A program made the translations under genes and the position numbers. Below are positions 26,346 through 35,109 of a stretch of 64,000 nucleotides of DNA, in pieces. The stretch's first letter is position 1; each line of letters opens with the position of its first letter. The notes under the pieces were generated by a model. That model did not search any database. It worked only from the letters and a program-made list of their open reading frames with translations, and was not told the origin of the DNA. Source of the stretch: Sulfuricurvum sp. Lineage in GTDB: Bacteria > Campylobacterota > Campylobacteria > Campylobacterales > Sulfurimonadaceae. The DNA lies in NCBI GenBank assembly GCA_024637295.1, contig JAGXFL010000001.1:62001-126000 (forward strand). Reading direction: 5' to 3'.

Positions 26346-27127
26346 TATTAGACGACATATTGGTAAAGACGAGAGAAGATGTAAAAGAGCGTGAAGCGAA
26401 GTTCAGTATGGATTGGCTTGGTCGTTCATTGGCATTTAACTCAAGAGCACCGCGTGATGTGCATTCCTTTTTGACATCGACTGTGGACGAACCGTACCGT
26501 ATTATCGCTGAGGTCAAAAAAGCAAGCCCTTCTCGAGGGGTGATCCGTGAAGATTTTGATCCCGTAGCCATTGCGCAAGGGTATGAGCGTGGTGGTGCAA
26601 ATGCTATCTCTATTTTGACGGAACCCCACTTTTTTCAAGGCAGTCTTGATTATCTCGCGGAGATTCGCCGTTATGTAGGTATCCCGTTGTTGCGAAAAGA
26701 TTTTATTGTTTCTAAATATCAATTACTTGAAGCATTGGTATACGGGGCAGATTTTGTCCTCCTTATCGCGGCGGCACTTTCCAAAAATGAGCTCAAAGAG
26801 CTTTTGAATTATACGCGTCATCTTGGGATGGAAGCATTGGTAGAAATACACGATAAATCGGAGCTTACCAAAGCGATCTATGCGGGTGCAGACATCATCG
26901 GGATCAATCATCGTAATTTGCAAACGTTTGATATGAACATGAATCTAAGCTACGAGCTTATCCCTCTAATACCAAATGGGAAGATCATCGTGGCAGAGAG
27001 TGGTATCTATGAACATGGACAACTGGATGATTTAAACAAAGCCGGAGTGGATGCTTTTTTAGTCGGAGAGTCATTAATGCGTCAGGAGAATGTGGAAGAA
27101 GCACTGCAAAAACTCAAAAAAGGGTAA
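26342..27127 (+). CDS. trpC: Indole-3-glycerol-phosphate synthase
   Basis: Fourth step of tryptophan synthesis, closing the indole ring of CdRP. The beta/alpha-barrel motifs are present: [15 protein letters not shown] near residue 50, then [14 protein letters not shown] (catalytic Lys), and the C-terminal [12 protein letters not shown] and AFLVGESLM. 261 residues, normal. Located away from other trp genes, at the end of an overlapping run with a TPR protein, YkgJ and a tRNA methyltransferase. Confidence 0.96.
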   Translation: MILDDILVKTREDVKEREAKFSMDWLGRSLAFNSRAPRDVHSFLTSTVDEPYRIIAEVKKASPSRGVIREDFDPVAIAQGYERGGANAISILTEPHFFQGSLDYLAEIRRYVGIPLLRKDFIVSKYQLLEALVYGADFVLLIAAALSKNELKELLNYTRHLGMEALVEIHDKSELTKAIYAGADIIGINHRNLQTFDMNMNLSYELIPLIPNGKIIVAESGIYEHGQLDDLNKAGVDAFLVGESLMRQENVEEALQKLKKG

Positions 27128-27188
27128 TGATTACACATTTGTTACCGTTTGATGAATTTTTAAGCAATACGTAATGCTCATTTAGGAT

Positions 27189-27206
27189 ACCATTAATGGT
27201 TACTAT
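27189..27206 (+). promoter_or_regulatory. 12-bp palindrome and -10-like box before the ATP-grasp operon
   Basis: ACCATTAATGGT (27189-27200) is a perfect palindrome immediately followed by TACTAT (27201-27206), which could act as -10. The ribosome-binding site GAAGGGAAAG follows. Candidate operator only. Confidence 0.4.
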
Positions 27207-27226
27207 TTAGTTTCCGAAGGGAAAGC

Positions 27227-28591
27227 ATGACTGAGCCAATTACACCAGAGTTACAAAAATTTTACGACATCTTTGATGGTGTCGATCAGAGCAAGGTTTC
27301 TGATTTTAAAGATTTTCTAGAGACCAATGCGGTAAATTTCAACCTTTTTAAAGAGGGGAATTTTATTGAACGTTCCTTCCCTTTTGATATGATCCCCCGT
27401 ATCATTCCTAAAAAAGAATTTGACCGTTTAGAAGCTGGGATTGTTCAGCGTGTTCGTGCACTTAACGCTTTTTTGAATGATATCTATACTGATCAAAAGA
27501 TTATTGCCGATGGTATCGTTCCTAAGGAATATATTGATTCGGCTACGGGGTATTTACCCAGTTTTCAAGGTGTCATTCCTCCAAAGGGGATACGTACGCA
27601 TATCAGCGGTATTGATCTGGTCAAAGATACCGTTAGCGGTGAATGGGTCATTCTTGAAGATAACCTTCGTGTACCCAGCGGTGTAAGTTATCCCCTTACA
27701 GTTCGCCGTGCTTTTCGTCATACCTATCCGGAATTTTTTGAGAAAATGAACATCTCTAAAATTCGTCAATACGGTACACAGCTTAAAGAGGCGATGGATC
27801 ATGTCAACACGGGCGGATTGAACGTTGTCTTGACACCGGGGCGATATAACTCCGCTTTTTATGAACACAGTTATTTGGCGAAGATAACGGGTGCTACATT
27901 GGTAAGCGGTGATGATTTGGTCGTAGAGGAGAAGGTGGTCTATCTACGTAGTTATGATGGTGAACTGTTGCGTGTAGGGGCTATATATCGACGTTTGGAT
28001 GATGACTTCTTGGATCCGACAGAATTTGATGAAGAGAGTCTTATCGGAGTTCCCTATTTGATGAGTGCTTATCGTGCCGGAAATGTTGCGGTTATGAACG
28101 GAATCGGTAATGGTGTAGCAGACGATAAAGGGATCTATTACTTTGTCCCTGAAATGGTTCGCTATTATCTCAAAGAAGAACCGATTCTTTCCAATGCACC
28201 GACGTATTTGCCTTATTATGAAAAAGATCGCGAGTATGTATTGGCGAATATTGATAAACTGGTTATCAAAGACGTTGCGGAAGCGGGTGGTTACGGTGTC
28301 TTATTCGGTAATCGTCTAAGTGCTCAGGAACGGGAAGATATTACAGCCCAGATCCTTGCGAATCCACGTCGCTTTATTGCTCAAGAAGTGATTGAGTTTT
28401 ACGATCTTCCGTGTATGATCGATGGGGGAATCGAGCCTCGAAAGGCAGATTTACGTGCTTATGTCATCTATGGGGAAGAGATTACGGTGAGTATGGGCGG
28501 ATTAACCCGTTATGCTATGGAAGAGGGCAATTATTTGGTCAACTCTTCTCAAGGGGGAGGCTTTAAAGATACGTGGGTGGTAGAATTATGA
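27227..28591 (+). CDS. Circularly permuted ATP-grasp protein (DUF404/DUF407 type)
   Basis: ATP-grasp ligase of the circularly permuted type-2 group, predicted to form amide or peptide bonds from carboxylate and amine substrates. Recognisable parts are GVIPPKGIRTHISGIDLVKD, the LEDNLRVPSGVSYPL motif, and the nucleotide-binding end VIKDVAEAGGYGVLFG with SSQGGGFKDTWV at the C-terminus. 454 residues is typical. In comparative work this family sits with alpha-E proteins and a protease or transglutaminase-like partner. Here it starts a four-gene operon with ATGA overlap to the alpha-E gene. Product unknown. Confidence 0.85.
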   Translation: MTEPITPELQKFYDIFDGVDQSKVSDFKDFLETNAVNFNLFKEGNFIERSFPFDMIPRIIPKKEFDRLEAGIVQRVRALNAFLNDIYTDQKIIADGIVPKEYIDSATGYLPSFQGVIPPKGIRTHISGIDLVKDTVSGEWVILEDNLRVPSGVSYPLTVRRAFRHTYPEFFEKMNISKIRQYGTQLKEAMDHVNTGGLNVVLTPGRYNSAFYEHSYLAKITGATLVSGDDLVVEEKVVYLRSYDGELLRVGAIYRRLDDDFLDPTEFDEESLIGVPYLMSAYRAGNVAVMNGIGNGVADDKGIYYFVPEMVRYYLKEEPILSNAPTYLPYYEKDREYVLANIDKLVIKDVAEAGGYGVLFGNRLSAQEREDITAQILANPRRFIAQEVIEFYDLPCMIDGGIEPRKADLRAYVIYGEEITVSMGGLTRYAMEEGNYLVNSSQGGGFKDTWVVEL

Positions 28592-29283
28592 TGGATGCAG
28601 CAATTACGATCAATACGGCTCAGCGCCTTTATTGGAAAGGGCGCTATTTACAGCGTGCACAAACGATGCTTAAAGAGTTATTGATAGGCTATGACAATGT
28701 TCTTGACCGTGATATTGACTACGGTCGGCACCATTATGCAAAATTGGATATAGATATTGATTACAGTGACGTACATGATTTTTTACGTCAAGGTATTTAT
28801 GGGAATCATGGAAGCTCCATTGCCGCTATGATCGTGATGGCAAGAGAAAATGCGATAGAGACGCGTAATCTTTTGGATGAACGTGGATTTGCCCGTTTGA
28901 ATTTGATTCACAGTCGTATATTAAGTCAATGCGGAAGTTTAGTCACTCCAAGTATGTTGGAAGATTTTATTGATGATATCGCTTTTATTTTGGGTATTTT
29001 CTCTTCCGAACTTGGACGTACTAAAGCGTATAATTTTGTACGTCTGGGGCAATATGTTGAACGATTTGATCTTATTTTGAGACTTTATGCCGGATTTGAT
29101 CTGGTAAATGATGAATTGGATGCGATGAACACCATTGCAAAAAGACTTAACCCTCATTATCAATCGAGTAAATTATTTACATCCGATATGGATAAGGCGT
29201 TGAACATTATCAACAACGTAATCGATAAGGTGATTGTAGATAAAACGGAAGTTTCACAAAAAGATGCGCAAAGACAGGGATAA
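28588..29283 (+). CDS. Alpha-E domain protein (DUF403)
   Basis: All-helical alpha-E domain protein, companion of circularly permuted ATP-grasp enzymes. The N-terminus after ATG 28588 contains INTAQRLYWKGRYLQRAQTM, the family's conserved start; further on LGRTKAYNFVRLGQYVERFDLI matches the typical helix. Its biochemical role is unknown; it may hold the ligase substrate. The start overlaps the ATP-grasp stop (ATGA) and the next gene begins 2 bp after its stop. Confidence 0.85.
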   Translation: MMDAAITINTAQRLYWKGRYLQRAQTMLKELLIGYDNVLDRDIDYGRHHYAKLDIDIDYSDVHDFLRQGIYGNHGSSIAAMIVMARENAIETRNLLDERGFARLNLIHSRILSQCGSLVTPSMLEDFIDDIAFILGIFSSELGRTKAYNFVRLGQYVERFDLILRLYAGFDLVNDELDAMNTIAKRLNPHYQSSKLFTSDMDKALNIINNVIDKVIVDKTEVSQKDAQRQG

Positions 29284-29285
29284 TA

Positions 29286-30233
29286 ATGGGACTAATAGAA
29301 GAGGTATTGACGATTGAACTGCCTGTAGGGGAGAACTTTCGTATACAAAGATGCCGTTATGTACCTAAAAAAGGGGAGCCAACCAAGCGAATTTCGGTTG
29401 TCAGCGGTATTCACGGAGATGAGCTTGAAGGTCAATACGTCTGTTTTTTATTGGGTCAATGGTTGCGGGAACATCCCGAAGCCATCAAAGGTACAATCGA
29501 TATCTATCCGGCCATTAACAGTTTGGGAATCGACAGTATCACCCGTTCGGTCCCTTTTTACGATGTTGACTTAAATCGTACTTTTCCGGGAAGTAAAAAT
29601 GACTTCCTTCCGGCACAGATTGCCGATGGGGTCGTTGACGTGATGCGAGGCAGTGATTTTGCTATTGACATACACTCCAGTAATGTCTTTTTGCGTGAGA
29701 TCCCTCAAGTGCGTATTGCAAAATCTCAAGAAGAGATTCTTGTTCCATTGGCGAATTTGCTTAATATTGATTTTGTCTGGGTTCATGATGCGGTTACCGT
29801 CTTAGAGTCAACATTTGCCCATGCGATGAATACCATCGGAACAAAAACTTTGGTTGTTGAAATGGGTGTCGGGATGCGTTTGGGTGAAGCTTATGGGCAT
29901 CAACTTCTTGATGGGTTGCTTAATTTGATGGCACATGAGGGGATATTGGATATTGCCCCGTTGGATGTCCGTTTTCCCATTCAATCCCATGTCGGAGAAG
30001 TGGCCTATCTCAATGCGGCATGTCCCGGATTGTTTGTTCCCGCTATTGACCATTGCCAGATTATTAAACAAGGTTCGGTTGTCGGTCATATTGTGAGTGC
30101 ATTAAGCGGTGAAGTCTTGGATGAAGTGATCGCTCCTATAGGGGGAATACTTTTTACCATAAGAGCATACCCGATTGTGTATGAAGGTTCATTATTGGGA
30201 CGGATTTTTGGAGAAAACAATGAAGCGATTTGA
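29286..30233 (+). CDS. M14/AstE-type zinc carboxypeptidase-like protein, intact site
   Basis: Member of the succinylglutamate desuccinylase / aspartoacylase group of M14 metallo-hydrolases. Zinc ligands are present: His43 and Glu46 in GIHGDELEG and His130 in AIDIHSSN; Arg98 in DVDLNRTFPG is the usual substrate-carboxylate contact. A C-terminal beta-barrel-like part (LNAACPGLFVP...) fits the family. It probably removes an amide-linked group from the product of the ATP-grasp ligase, or trims its substrate; this is inference from context. Confidence 0.85.
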   Translation: MGLIEEVLTIELPVGENFRIQRCRYVPKKGEPTKRISVVSGIHGDELEGQYVCFLLGQWLREHPEAIKGTIDIYPAINSLGIDSITRSVPFYDVDLNRTFPGSKNDFLPAQIADGVVDVMRGSDFAIDIHSSNVFLREIPQVRIAKSQEEILVPLANLLNIDFVWVHDAVTVLESTFAHAMNTIGTKTLVVEMGVGMRLGEAYGHQLLDGLLNLMAHEGILDIAPLDVRFPIQSHVGEVAYLNAACPGLFVPAIDHCQIIKQGSVVGHIVSALSGEVLDEVIAPIGGILFTIRAYPIVYEGSLLGRIFGENNEAI

Positions 30234-31191
30234 TATAGTTACTCTGGAATCCCCTAATCGTGCCGCTTTTCGTATCGAAGGTTTTTTATTTGGTGATGAA
30301 AATAGTAAGGGACCGTCAGTCGCTATTGTCGGTGCTATGAGCGGAGATCATATCAATCAGCTTTATGTGGCTTCAGGACTGGTGGAATATCTGCGTATCA
30401 AAGAAGAAGAGGGGAACATTATCGGGCGAATCCTCGTTATTCCTGCGGTTAATGCATATGCCATCAATATGGGAGAGAAAAACTGGCCGTTGGACAAAAC
30501 GGATCTTAATATGATGTTTCCAGGATACGCTTTGGGTGAAACGACTCAACGTATTACTTCGCGCCTTTTTGAGACACTCAAAGGGTATGACTACGGGATT
30601 ATTTTAGAAGGGCGCCGTGATCAGGGGATGTGTCTTCCGTATGTGAAATTGATCCAAAGCGGTTATGAAGATCTCGAATGTGTTAAGGACCTTGGATTGG
30701 GCTTTATCCATTATCGGCCGCATGACCCTATCGAGACGGCTATGCTTCAGTATAATTGGCAACTTTGGGAAACGAAAGCATTTTCCATTGTTTTTGGAAA
30801 AAATGGGGCGATAGATCAGAGTACCAGCAATGAAGTACATACGGCAATTGTCCGATTTCTTTCCAAACGTGAAATGCTTGACACGCCAGTTTTTGAGGGA
30901 CGAAAGAGCAATATAGTGGATCCAAACCGCATCACTATTCTCAAAGCGTCACGTGCGGGTATCCTTATCTCTAAAGTCCAGTGTGGAGCTCACGTCCAAA
31001 AGGGAGAAACGCTTGGTAAAATAATAGATGCACTCAGCGGTCAAAAACTTGAAAAGATAGTTTCACCCTGTGAGGGGATTGTGACCTGTCAATACGCACA
31101 TCCTCTAATCTTTCAAAACTCGATTATCTTTAGGATTGCATCCGTTGAGCATTGCTGTCATATAGATTCGGCTAAAAGCACTTCTGATTAA
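30220..31191 (+). CDS. M14/AstE-type paralogue lacking the zinc ligands
   Basis: Paralogue of the preceding gene (323 residues), with the same fold landmarks but a degraded active site: the HXXE motif region reads VGAMSGDHIN, the third-His region reads IILEGRRDQ, and DLNRTFPG becomes DLNMMFPG, so all metal ligands and the Arg appear lost. The C-terminal domain is kept (LKASRAGILISKVQCGAHVQKG). Probably a non-catalytic partner forming a heterodimer with the intact copy, or a binding protein. ATG 30220 overlaps the preceding gene by 14 bp. Ends convergent with yqeY (4-bp overlap). Confidence 0.78.
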   Translation: MKRFDIVTLESPNRAAFRIEGFLFGDENSKGPSVAIVGAMSGDHINQLYVASGLVEYLRIKEEEGNIIGRILVIPAVNAYAINMGEKNWPLDKTDLNMMFPGYALGETTQRITSRLFETLKGYDYGIILEGRRDQGMCLPYVKLIQSGYEDLECVKDLGLGFIHYRPHDPIETAMLQYNWQLWETKAFSIVFGKNGAIDQSTSNEVHTAIVRFLSKREMLDTPVFEGRKSNIVDPNRITILKASRAGILISKVQCGAHVQKGETLGKIIDALSGQKLEKIVSPCEGIVTCQYAHPLIFQNSIIFRIASVEHCCHIDSAKSTSD

Positions 31192-31631
31192 CTCAAGAGT
31201 TTTTTAGCACACTCATTGATCCGTTTTCCATCTGCCAACGCTCCGATACTTTTTGACGCTGCTCCCATGATCTTCCCGATATCTTTGAGTGATGCAGCGC
31301 CAACTTCAGCGATGATACTACGTATGGCAGTTTCAAGCTCTTCATCGTTAAGCTGTTTTGGAAGATAGGTCTCGAAGATCGCAGCTTCTGCGGCTTCTAC
31401 TTCATACAGATCGTCACGTCCGGCTTCTTTGTACTGTGTCATTGAATCATTACGCTGTTTGACTTGCTTTTGAATGATTTTGATGATGTCATCATCACTC
31501 AACTCTTTACGCTCATCCACTTCGATTTGCTTCATTGCGCTGGACAGAAGCCGCAATGCATCACGCTTGACGACCTCTTTTTCTTTCATAGCGGTTTTAA
31601 TATCGTTATTTATTTGTTCTTTCAAGCTCAT
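31188..31631 (-). CDS. GatB/YqeY-domain protein
   Basis: Small helical protein of the YqeY family, similar to the tail of GatB from the tRNA-dependent amidotransferase. Motifs: LKEQINNDIKTAMKEKE at the start, KRDALRLLSSAMKQIEVD, and the C-terminal GKIMGAASKSIGALADG. Start at 31631 preceded by AAGGAAATAG; an in-frame upstream extension of 21 residues is unlikely. Function unproven; perhaps an amidotransferase or tRNA-handling accessory. Confidence 0.9.
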   Translation of the reverse strand: MSLKEQINNDIKTAMKEKEVVKRDALRLLSSAMKQIEVDERKELSDDDIIKIIQKQVKQRNDSMTQYKEAGRDDLYEVEAAEAAIFETYLPKQLNDEELETAIRSIIAEVGAASLKDIGKIMGAASKSIGALADGKRINECAKKLLS

Positions 31632-31696
31632 CACTATTTCCTTGGAACTATTTTTGCTTATTATAGCTAAATAACCTTCTTGAATGGACGACAATA

Positions 31697-32410
31697 GTGA
31701 CTAAAACCTACCTTTCCTTCGTTGCCGTATCGTTGCTTATCAGTGGGTGTTCTGCCAGACTTACGGAACCTGATATTACGTTCACCCCCCCTAAATATGT
31801 CGAAGAGATGCCGGCACGTGAAGAAGAGAACAATTTTGCTGCACGCGGTAGTCTATTTGGACAAGGAGACAGCCCTTTGTTCTCAGATCACAAAGCGATG
31901 CATGTGAACGATATCGTTACAGTTGTGATTTCGGAAACCGCAACCAGTTCCAATAAAGCGGTCAAAGCGTTGAGTGAAGCGGATACGGTTGGGCTTAATG
32001 GCGGTGCCTTTACCAGTGGAGGAACAAATTCTGCGGTAAATTCTGCGGAAGCTAAACTTAATGGGCTTGCAAATATCGGTTTTAGTGCAGGATCAAACTC
32101 CAATTATGCAGGTGCAGGATCGGCGAGTAAAAATGCATCGTTTACCACTACAGTCTCTGCTCGTATTGTCAAAGTGATGGTCAACGGTAACTATTTCATC
32201 GTAGGACGTCGAGAGATCATGGTGGATGATCAAAAGCAGATTATGCAGTTAAGCGGTGTGATACGTCCTTATGACATTGATCAAAAAAATCAAATTAGTT
32301 CTGCAAAAATCTCAGATGCAAAGATCATGTACGCGAATGAAGGGGACATTGACCGTTCAGTCAATCAAGGATGGGGAAGTAAGATCGTGCAGGCTATTTG
32401 GCCGTTTTAA
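31697..32410 (+). CDS. flgH: Flagellar L-ring protein FlgH
   Basis: Outer-membrane lipoprotein forming the L-ring around the flagellar rod. GTG start at 31697; signal peptide with lipobox LLISGC (Cys18), then the family's SLFGQGDSPLFSDHKAMHVNDIVTV start and C-terminal NYFIVGRREIMVDDQKQIM and SGVIRPYDI. 237 residues. Separated from other flagellar genes in this window. Its stop is 10 bp from the convergent EnvC-like gene. Confidence 0.93.
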   Translation: MTKTYLSFVAVSLLISGCSARLTEPDITFTPPKYVEEMPAREEENNFAARGSLFGQGDSPLFSDHKAMHVNDIVTVVISETATSSNKAVKALSEADTVGLNGGAFTSGGTNSAVNSAEAKLNGLANIGFSAGSNSNYAGAGSASKNASFTTTVSARIVKVMVNGNYFIVGRREIMVDDQKQIMQLSGVIRPYDIDQKNQISSAKISDAKIMYANEGDIDRSVNQGWGSKIVQAIWPF

Positions 32411-32420
32411 TGATTGGAAA

Positions 32421-33638
32421 TTAGCGGATAACTTGCAGAGGATCTATGTGAGCATTACGCTGGGTGACTTGAAACATGAGTTCGCGAGTGATACGGCCGA
32501 TAATGGCACCTTGTTTTAATCGCTGTCCGACAGAAATCGTAGGGGCAATTTTATCCATATGGGCATAAATAGTGTGTAAGCCGTTATCGTGTTCAATAAT
32601 GACAACATTCTCAAGCATAGCCGTTGATTTGGCAAAAATCACTTTACCGTTAAGAATGGCTTTGACTTTGGCATCAGATTCTGTTGGACGCATTGAAATC
32701 GATTCATTGTAGATTTTGATACCATAAACTGGATCAGTATAGGGGCCAAAATGTTTGGTGACGGTATAGCCATCCAGCGGAGCAATTGTGTGATCACCGC
32801 TGTAATTGGCTGTTTTAGATGGCTGATATGCAGAGATGGCTTCCCTCGCTCCTTCTGGAAGCGGTTTCGAACCAGGTTTGACCGAGACCAGAGAAGGTGG
32901 AGCCTTCTTGGGCTTCATTGCTTCTTGTTTAATGATATTGAGGCTGGCAAGTGTATCTTGAAGTGATTTTTGTTGGTTTAGAATACGACCAAGAGAGCGT
33001 TTGTATTCTTGCTTCTCTTTTTCGAGTGCTTTAATGGCTTTTTCATTTAGCTGTTTTGTTGCCAATACATTTTGTTTTTGTTTATCGATAATGGCAATGG
33101 ACTGTTTTAAGACATGGGTCTGGTTGGCCAGTGCCGCAATTTTTACAGTATTTTCTTCAAAAACGATATTGAGCTCTTTAATCTCTTGGTTGATTTGTTT
33201 GAGATGCAGTTTCAATGCTTCTTCGGTGATAATAGCATTGGCTTCTTTGGCGCGATCATCGTTGATGAGAAGTGAGATGGAGGTATTACGAGCCAACGCA
33301 AATACGAGCCGCTGTTCAATATCATTTTGAGTTTTGATCAGATGGTTTTGTTGGACTTCTAGACCGTTTAAGGTCGTTTTATTACTTTGATAGACACTCT
33401 CTTTGGAATTGAGTTCACTTACGAGCGTCTTTATTTTCTCTTGTTGAATCCCTACAACCTCTTTTTGCTGAAGGATTTTTGTGGCAGTTGCCTCTAATTT
33501 GCTGTTTAGAGAGCTATAGGTTTGTTTTGTCTCATTGAGTTTAGATTTAGTCGATTCTATACGGGCATCAATTTTAGCAGCAAAGAGCGGACCGCTTAGT
33601 AGGATCGCAGCTATTAGAGAACCGTGAAAAACGTTCAT
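32421..33638 (-). CDS. EnvC-like murein hydrolase activator (degenerate LytM)
   Basis: Periplasmic activator of cell-wall amidases, working with FtsEX at division. Signal peptide (MNVFHGSLIAAILLSGPLFA), a long coiled coil (residues 20-250) as in EnvC, then a C-terminal LytM/M23 domain. The domain lacks the usual zinc ligands: the first His-Asp region reads YGIKIYNESISMRP, so it is probably an activator, not an enzyme. It follows ftsX directly (1 bp apart), supporting the pairing. It is the last gene of the rluD-flpA-trmB-ftsEX operon. Confidence 0.85.
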   Translation of the reverse strand: MNVFHGSLIAAILLSGPLFAAKIDARIESTKSKLNETKQTYSSLNSKLEATATKILQQKEVVGIQQEKIKTLVSELNSKESVYQSNKTTLNGLEVQQNHLIKTQNDIEQRLVFALARNTSISLLINDDRAKEANAIITEEALKLHLKQINQEIKELNIVFEENTVKIAALANQTHVLKQSIAIIDKQKQNVLATKQLNEKAIKALEKEKQEYKRSLGRILNQQKSLQDTLASLNIIKQEAMKPKKAPPSLVSVKPGSKPLPEGAREAISAYQPSKTANYSGDHTIAPLDGYTVTKHFGPYTDPVYGIKIYNESISMRPTESDAKVKAILNGKVIFAKSTAMLENVVIIEHDNGLHTIYAHMDKIAPTISVGQRLKQGAIIGRITRELMFQVTQRNAHIDPLQVIR

Positions 33639-34451
33639 TTAGTCCTCTTCGTTAGGAAAAATAACGATCATAAATGTCAGTGCAATCGAAATTCCCAAAG
33701 CGATTCCAAGAGATCGAAGCGCGTCATTCACAAAATTAAAAAGCTCTACGCTAATACCAATAGCTTTTAATTGGGTAATTAAGAATCCGTAGTAATCAAT
33801 CACAAAAAAAGCTAAACATAAAATAATCGTTGCAATAATCGCGTCTACAATAGCCAAACGAAATAAGACTGCTGAACGAAGCCAAACCGGCGCACCAAAC
33901 AGTGCCATAATGCTCATACGCTCTGCATGCTGAAATTGCCATAAGCGCATCTCTTTGAGGATAAGTAATGACGTAACGGCAGCAATGGCAACAGAGAAGA
34001 CTTGAACTACATTTTTGAAAAGAAGCATAAGTTTATAAATAGTGTCGTGTGTCTGTGCAAATCCTTCAACACGCTCAATCGCAGGATTGCGCTGTAAAAG
34101 ATGCTGAAGCTTGTTAATCTCATTGGGCGATGGGTAGCGATTGAGATAAATTCGGTAAAACTTCGGCAAGGTCAATCGCAGAAGATCAAGGTTTTTTTGG
34201 CTCATTTCACCTTTAAGACGTTCGAGTACTTGCGTGGTACTGATGGGTTCACTTCGTTCAACCATCGAACTCATGGATTTGAATTCGGCGGGAATGAATG
34301 CTTTGTTAGCAACGACGATGACAGAATAGTCATCTTTTAGACGTGTTTCATACGCCGCAATGGTACGATCTACCGCAACATAGATTTGCACCGATGCCAA
34401 AACGGTAAAGAGGGCGATAATGAGGGAGATGTGATTTTTAAGCGATTTCAT
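33639..34451 (-). CDS. ftsX: Cell-division ABC transporter permease-like protein FtsX
   Basis: Inner-membrane protein with four predicted helices, a large periplasmic loop after the first (residues 50-170) and the FtsX-typical C-terminal half (LLILKEMRLWQFQHAERMSIMALFGAP). It transmits ATP-driven changes from FtsE to the periplasmic amidase activator. ATG 34451 overlaps ftsE by 14 bp; the longer reading frame upstream is inside ftsE. Confidence 0.88.
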   Translation of the reverse strand: MKSLKNHISLIIALFTVLASVQIYVAVDRTIAAYETRLKDDYSVIVVANKAFIPAEFKSMSSMVERSEPISTTQVLERLKGEMSQKNLDLLRLTLPKFYRIYLNRYPSPNEINKLQHLLQRNPAIERVEGFAQTHDTIYKLMLLFKNVVQVFSVAIAAVTSLLILKEMRLWQFQHAERMSIMALFGAPVWLRSAVLFRLAIVDAIIATIILCLAFFVIDYYGFLITQLKAIGISVELFNFVNDALRSLGIALGISIALTFMIVIFPNEED

Positions 34452-35109
34452 TGATGTTACCCGCGTCAATATGAAAGTGTTTGTAAGGGACATTAAGTCC
34501 TAGGGGAATATGGTGTGTAACAACCACAACGGTTGTTTTTAGCTGGGAATTCGCCCCCTCTAGCAAGTTCCAAATCACCGAAGAAGAATATTCATCCAAA
34601 TTTCCCGTAGGTTCATCCGCAAGGATCAAAATAGGGTTGTGTGCCAATGCACGTGCCATTGCGACACGCTGCTGCTCTCCACCACTAAGCTCAAGAGGGT
34701 ATTTGCCCGCTTGATGGATCAGTTTGACATGTCCCAGCAGTTTTTGCACTTGTGTACCGCTGACATCGCTGGTGTATCCTGAGATGATAAGAGGAAGCAT
34801 GACATTTTTTTCTATAGTCCACTCTTTGATCAGTTTATAGTCTTGAAAGACAATCCCGATATGACGGCGCAAGAAGTTAAGTTTAGAGGTGCTAATTCGG
34901 TTCATTTTAACCCCTCCAACACTTAGTTGTCCTTGTTTAGGTTCGATCGCACCGTAAAAAGATTTGAGAAGCGTTGATTTTCCGCTTCCGCTTGCCCCGG
35001 TGATGAATACAAAGCTTCCTGCATCAATAGAGAAGGTTGCTTTGGAGATAATGGTTTCGAACTCTTTGTACGAAAGAGAGAGGTTTTGCGCAATAATGAC
35101 TTTATCCAT
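34438..35109 (-). CDS. ftsE: Cell-division ATPase FtsE
   Basis: ABC ATPase partner of FtsX at the divisome. Walker [10 protein letters not shown], signature [15 protein letters not shown], Walker [14 protein letters not shown]. 223 residues, typical. Overlaps trmB (by 8 bp) and ftsX. Confidence 0.93.
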   Translation of the reverse strand: MDKVIIAQNLSLSYKEFETIISKATFSIDAGSFVFITGASGSGKSTLLKSFYGAIEPKQGQLSVGGVKMNRISTSKLNFLRRHIGIVFQDYKLIKEWTIEKNVMLPLIISGYTSDVSGTQVQKLLGHVKLIHQAGKYPLELSGGEQQRVAMARALAHNPILILADEPTGNLDEYSSSVIWNLLEGANSQLKTTVVVVTHHIPLGLNVPYKHFHIDAGNINEIA

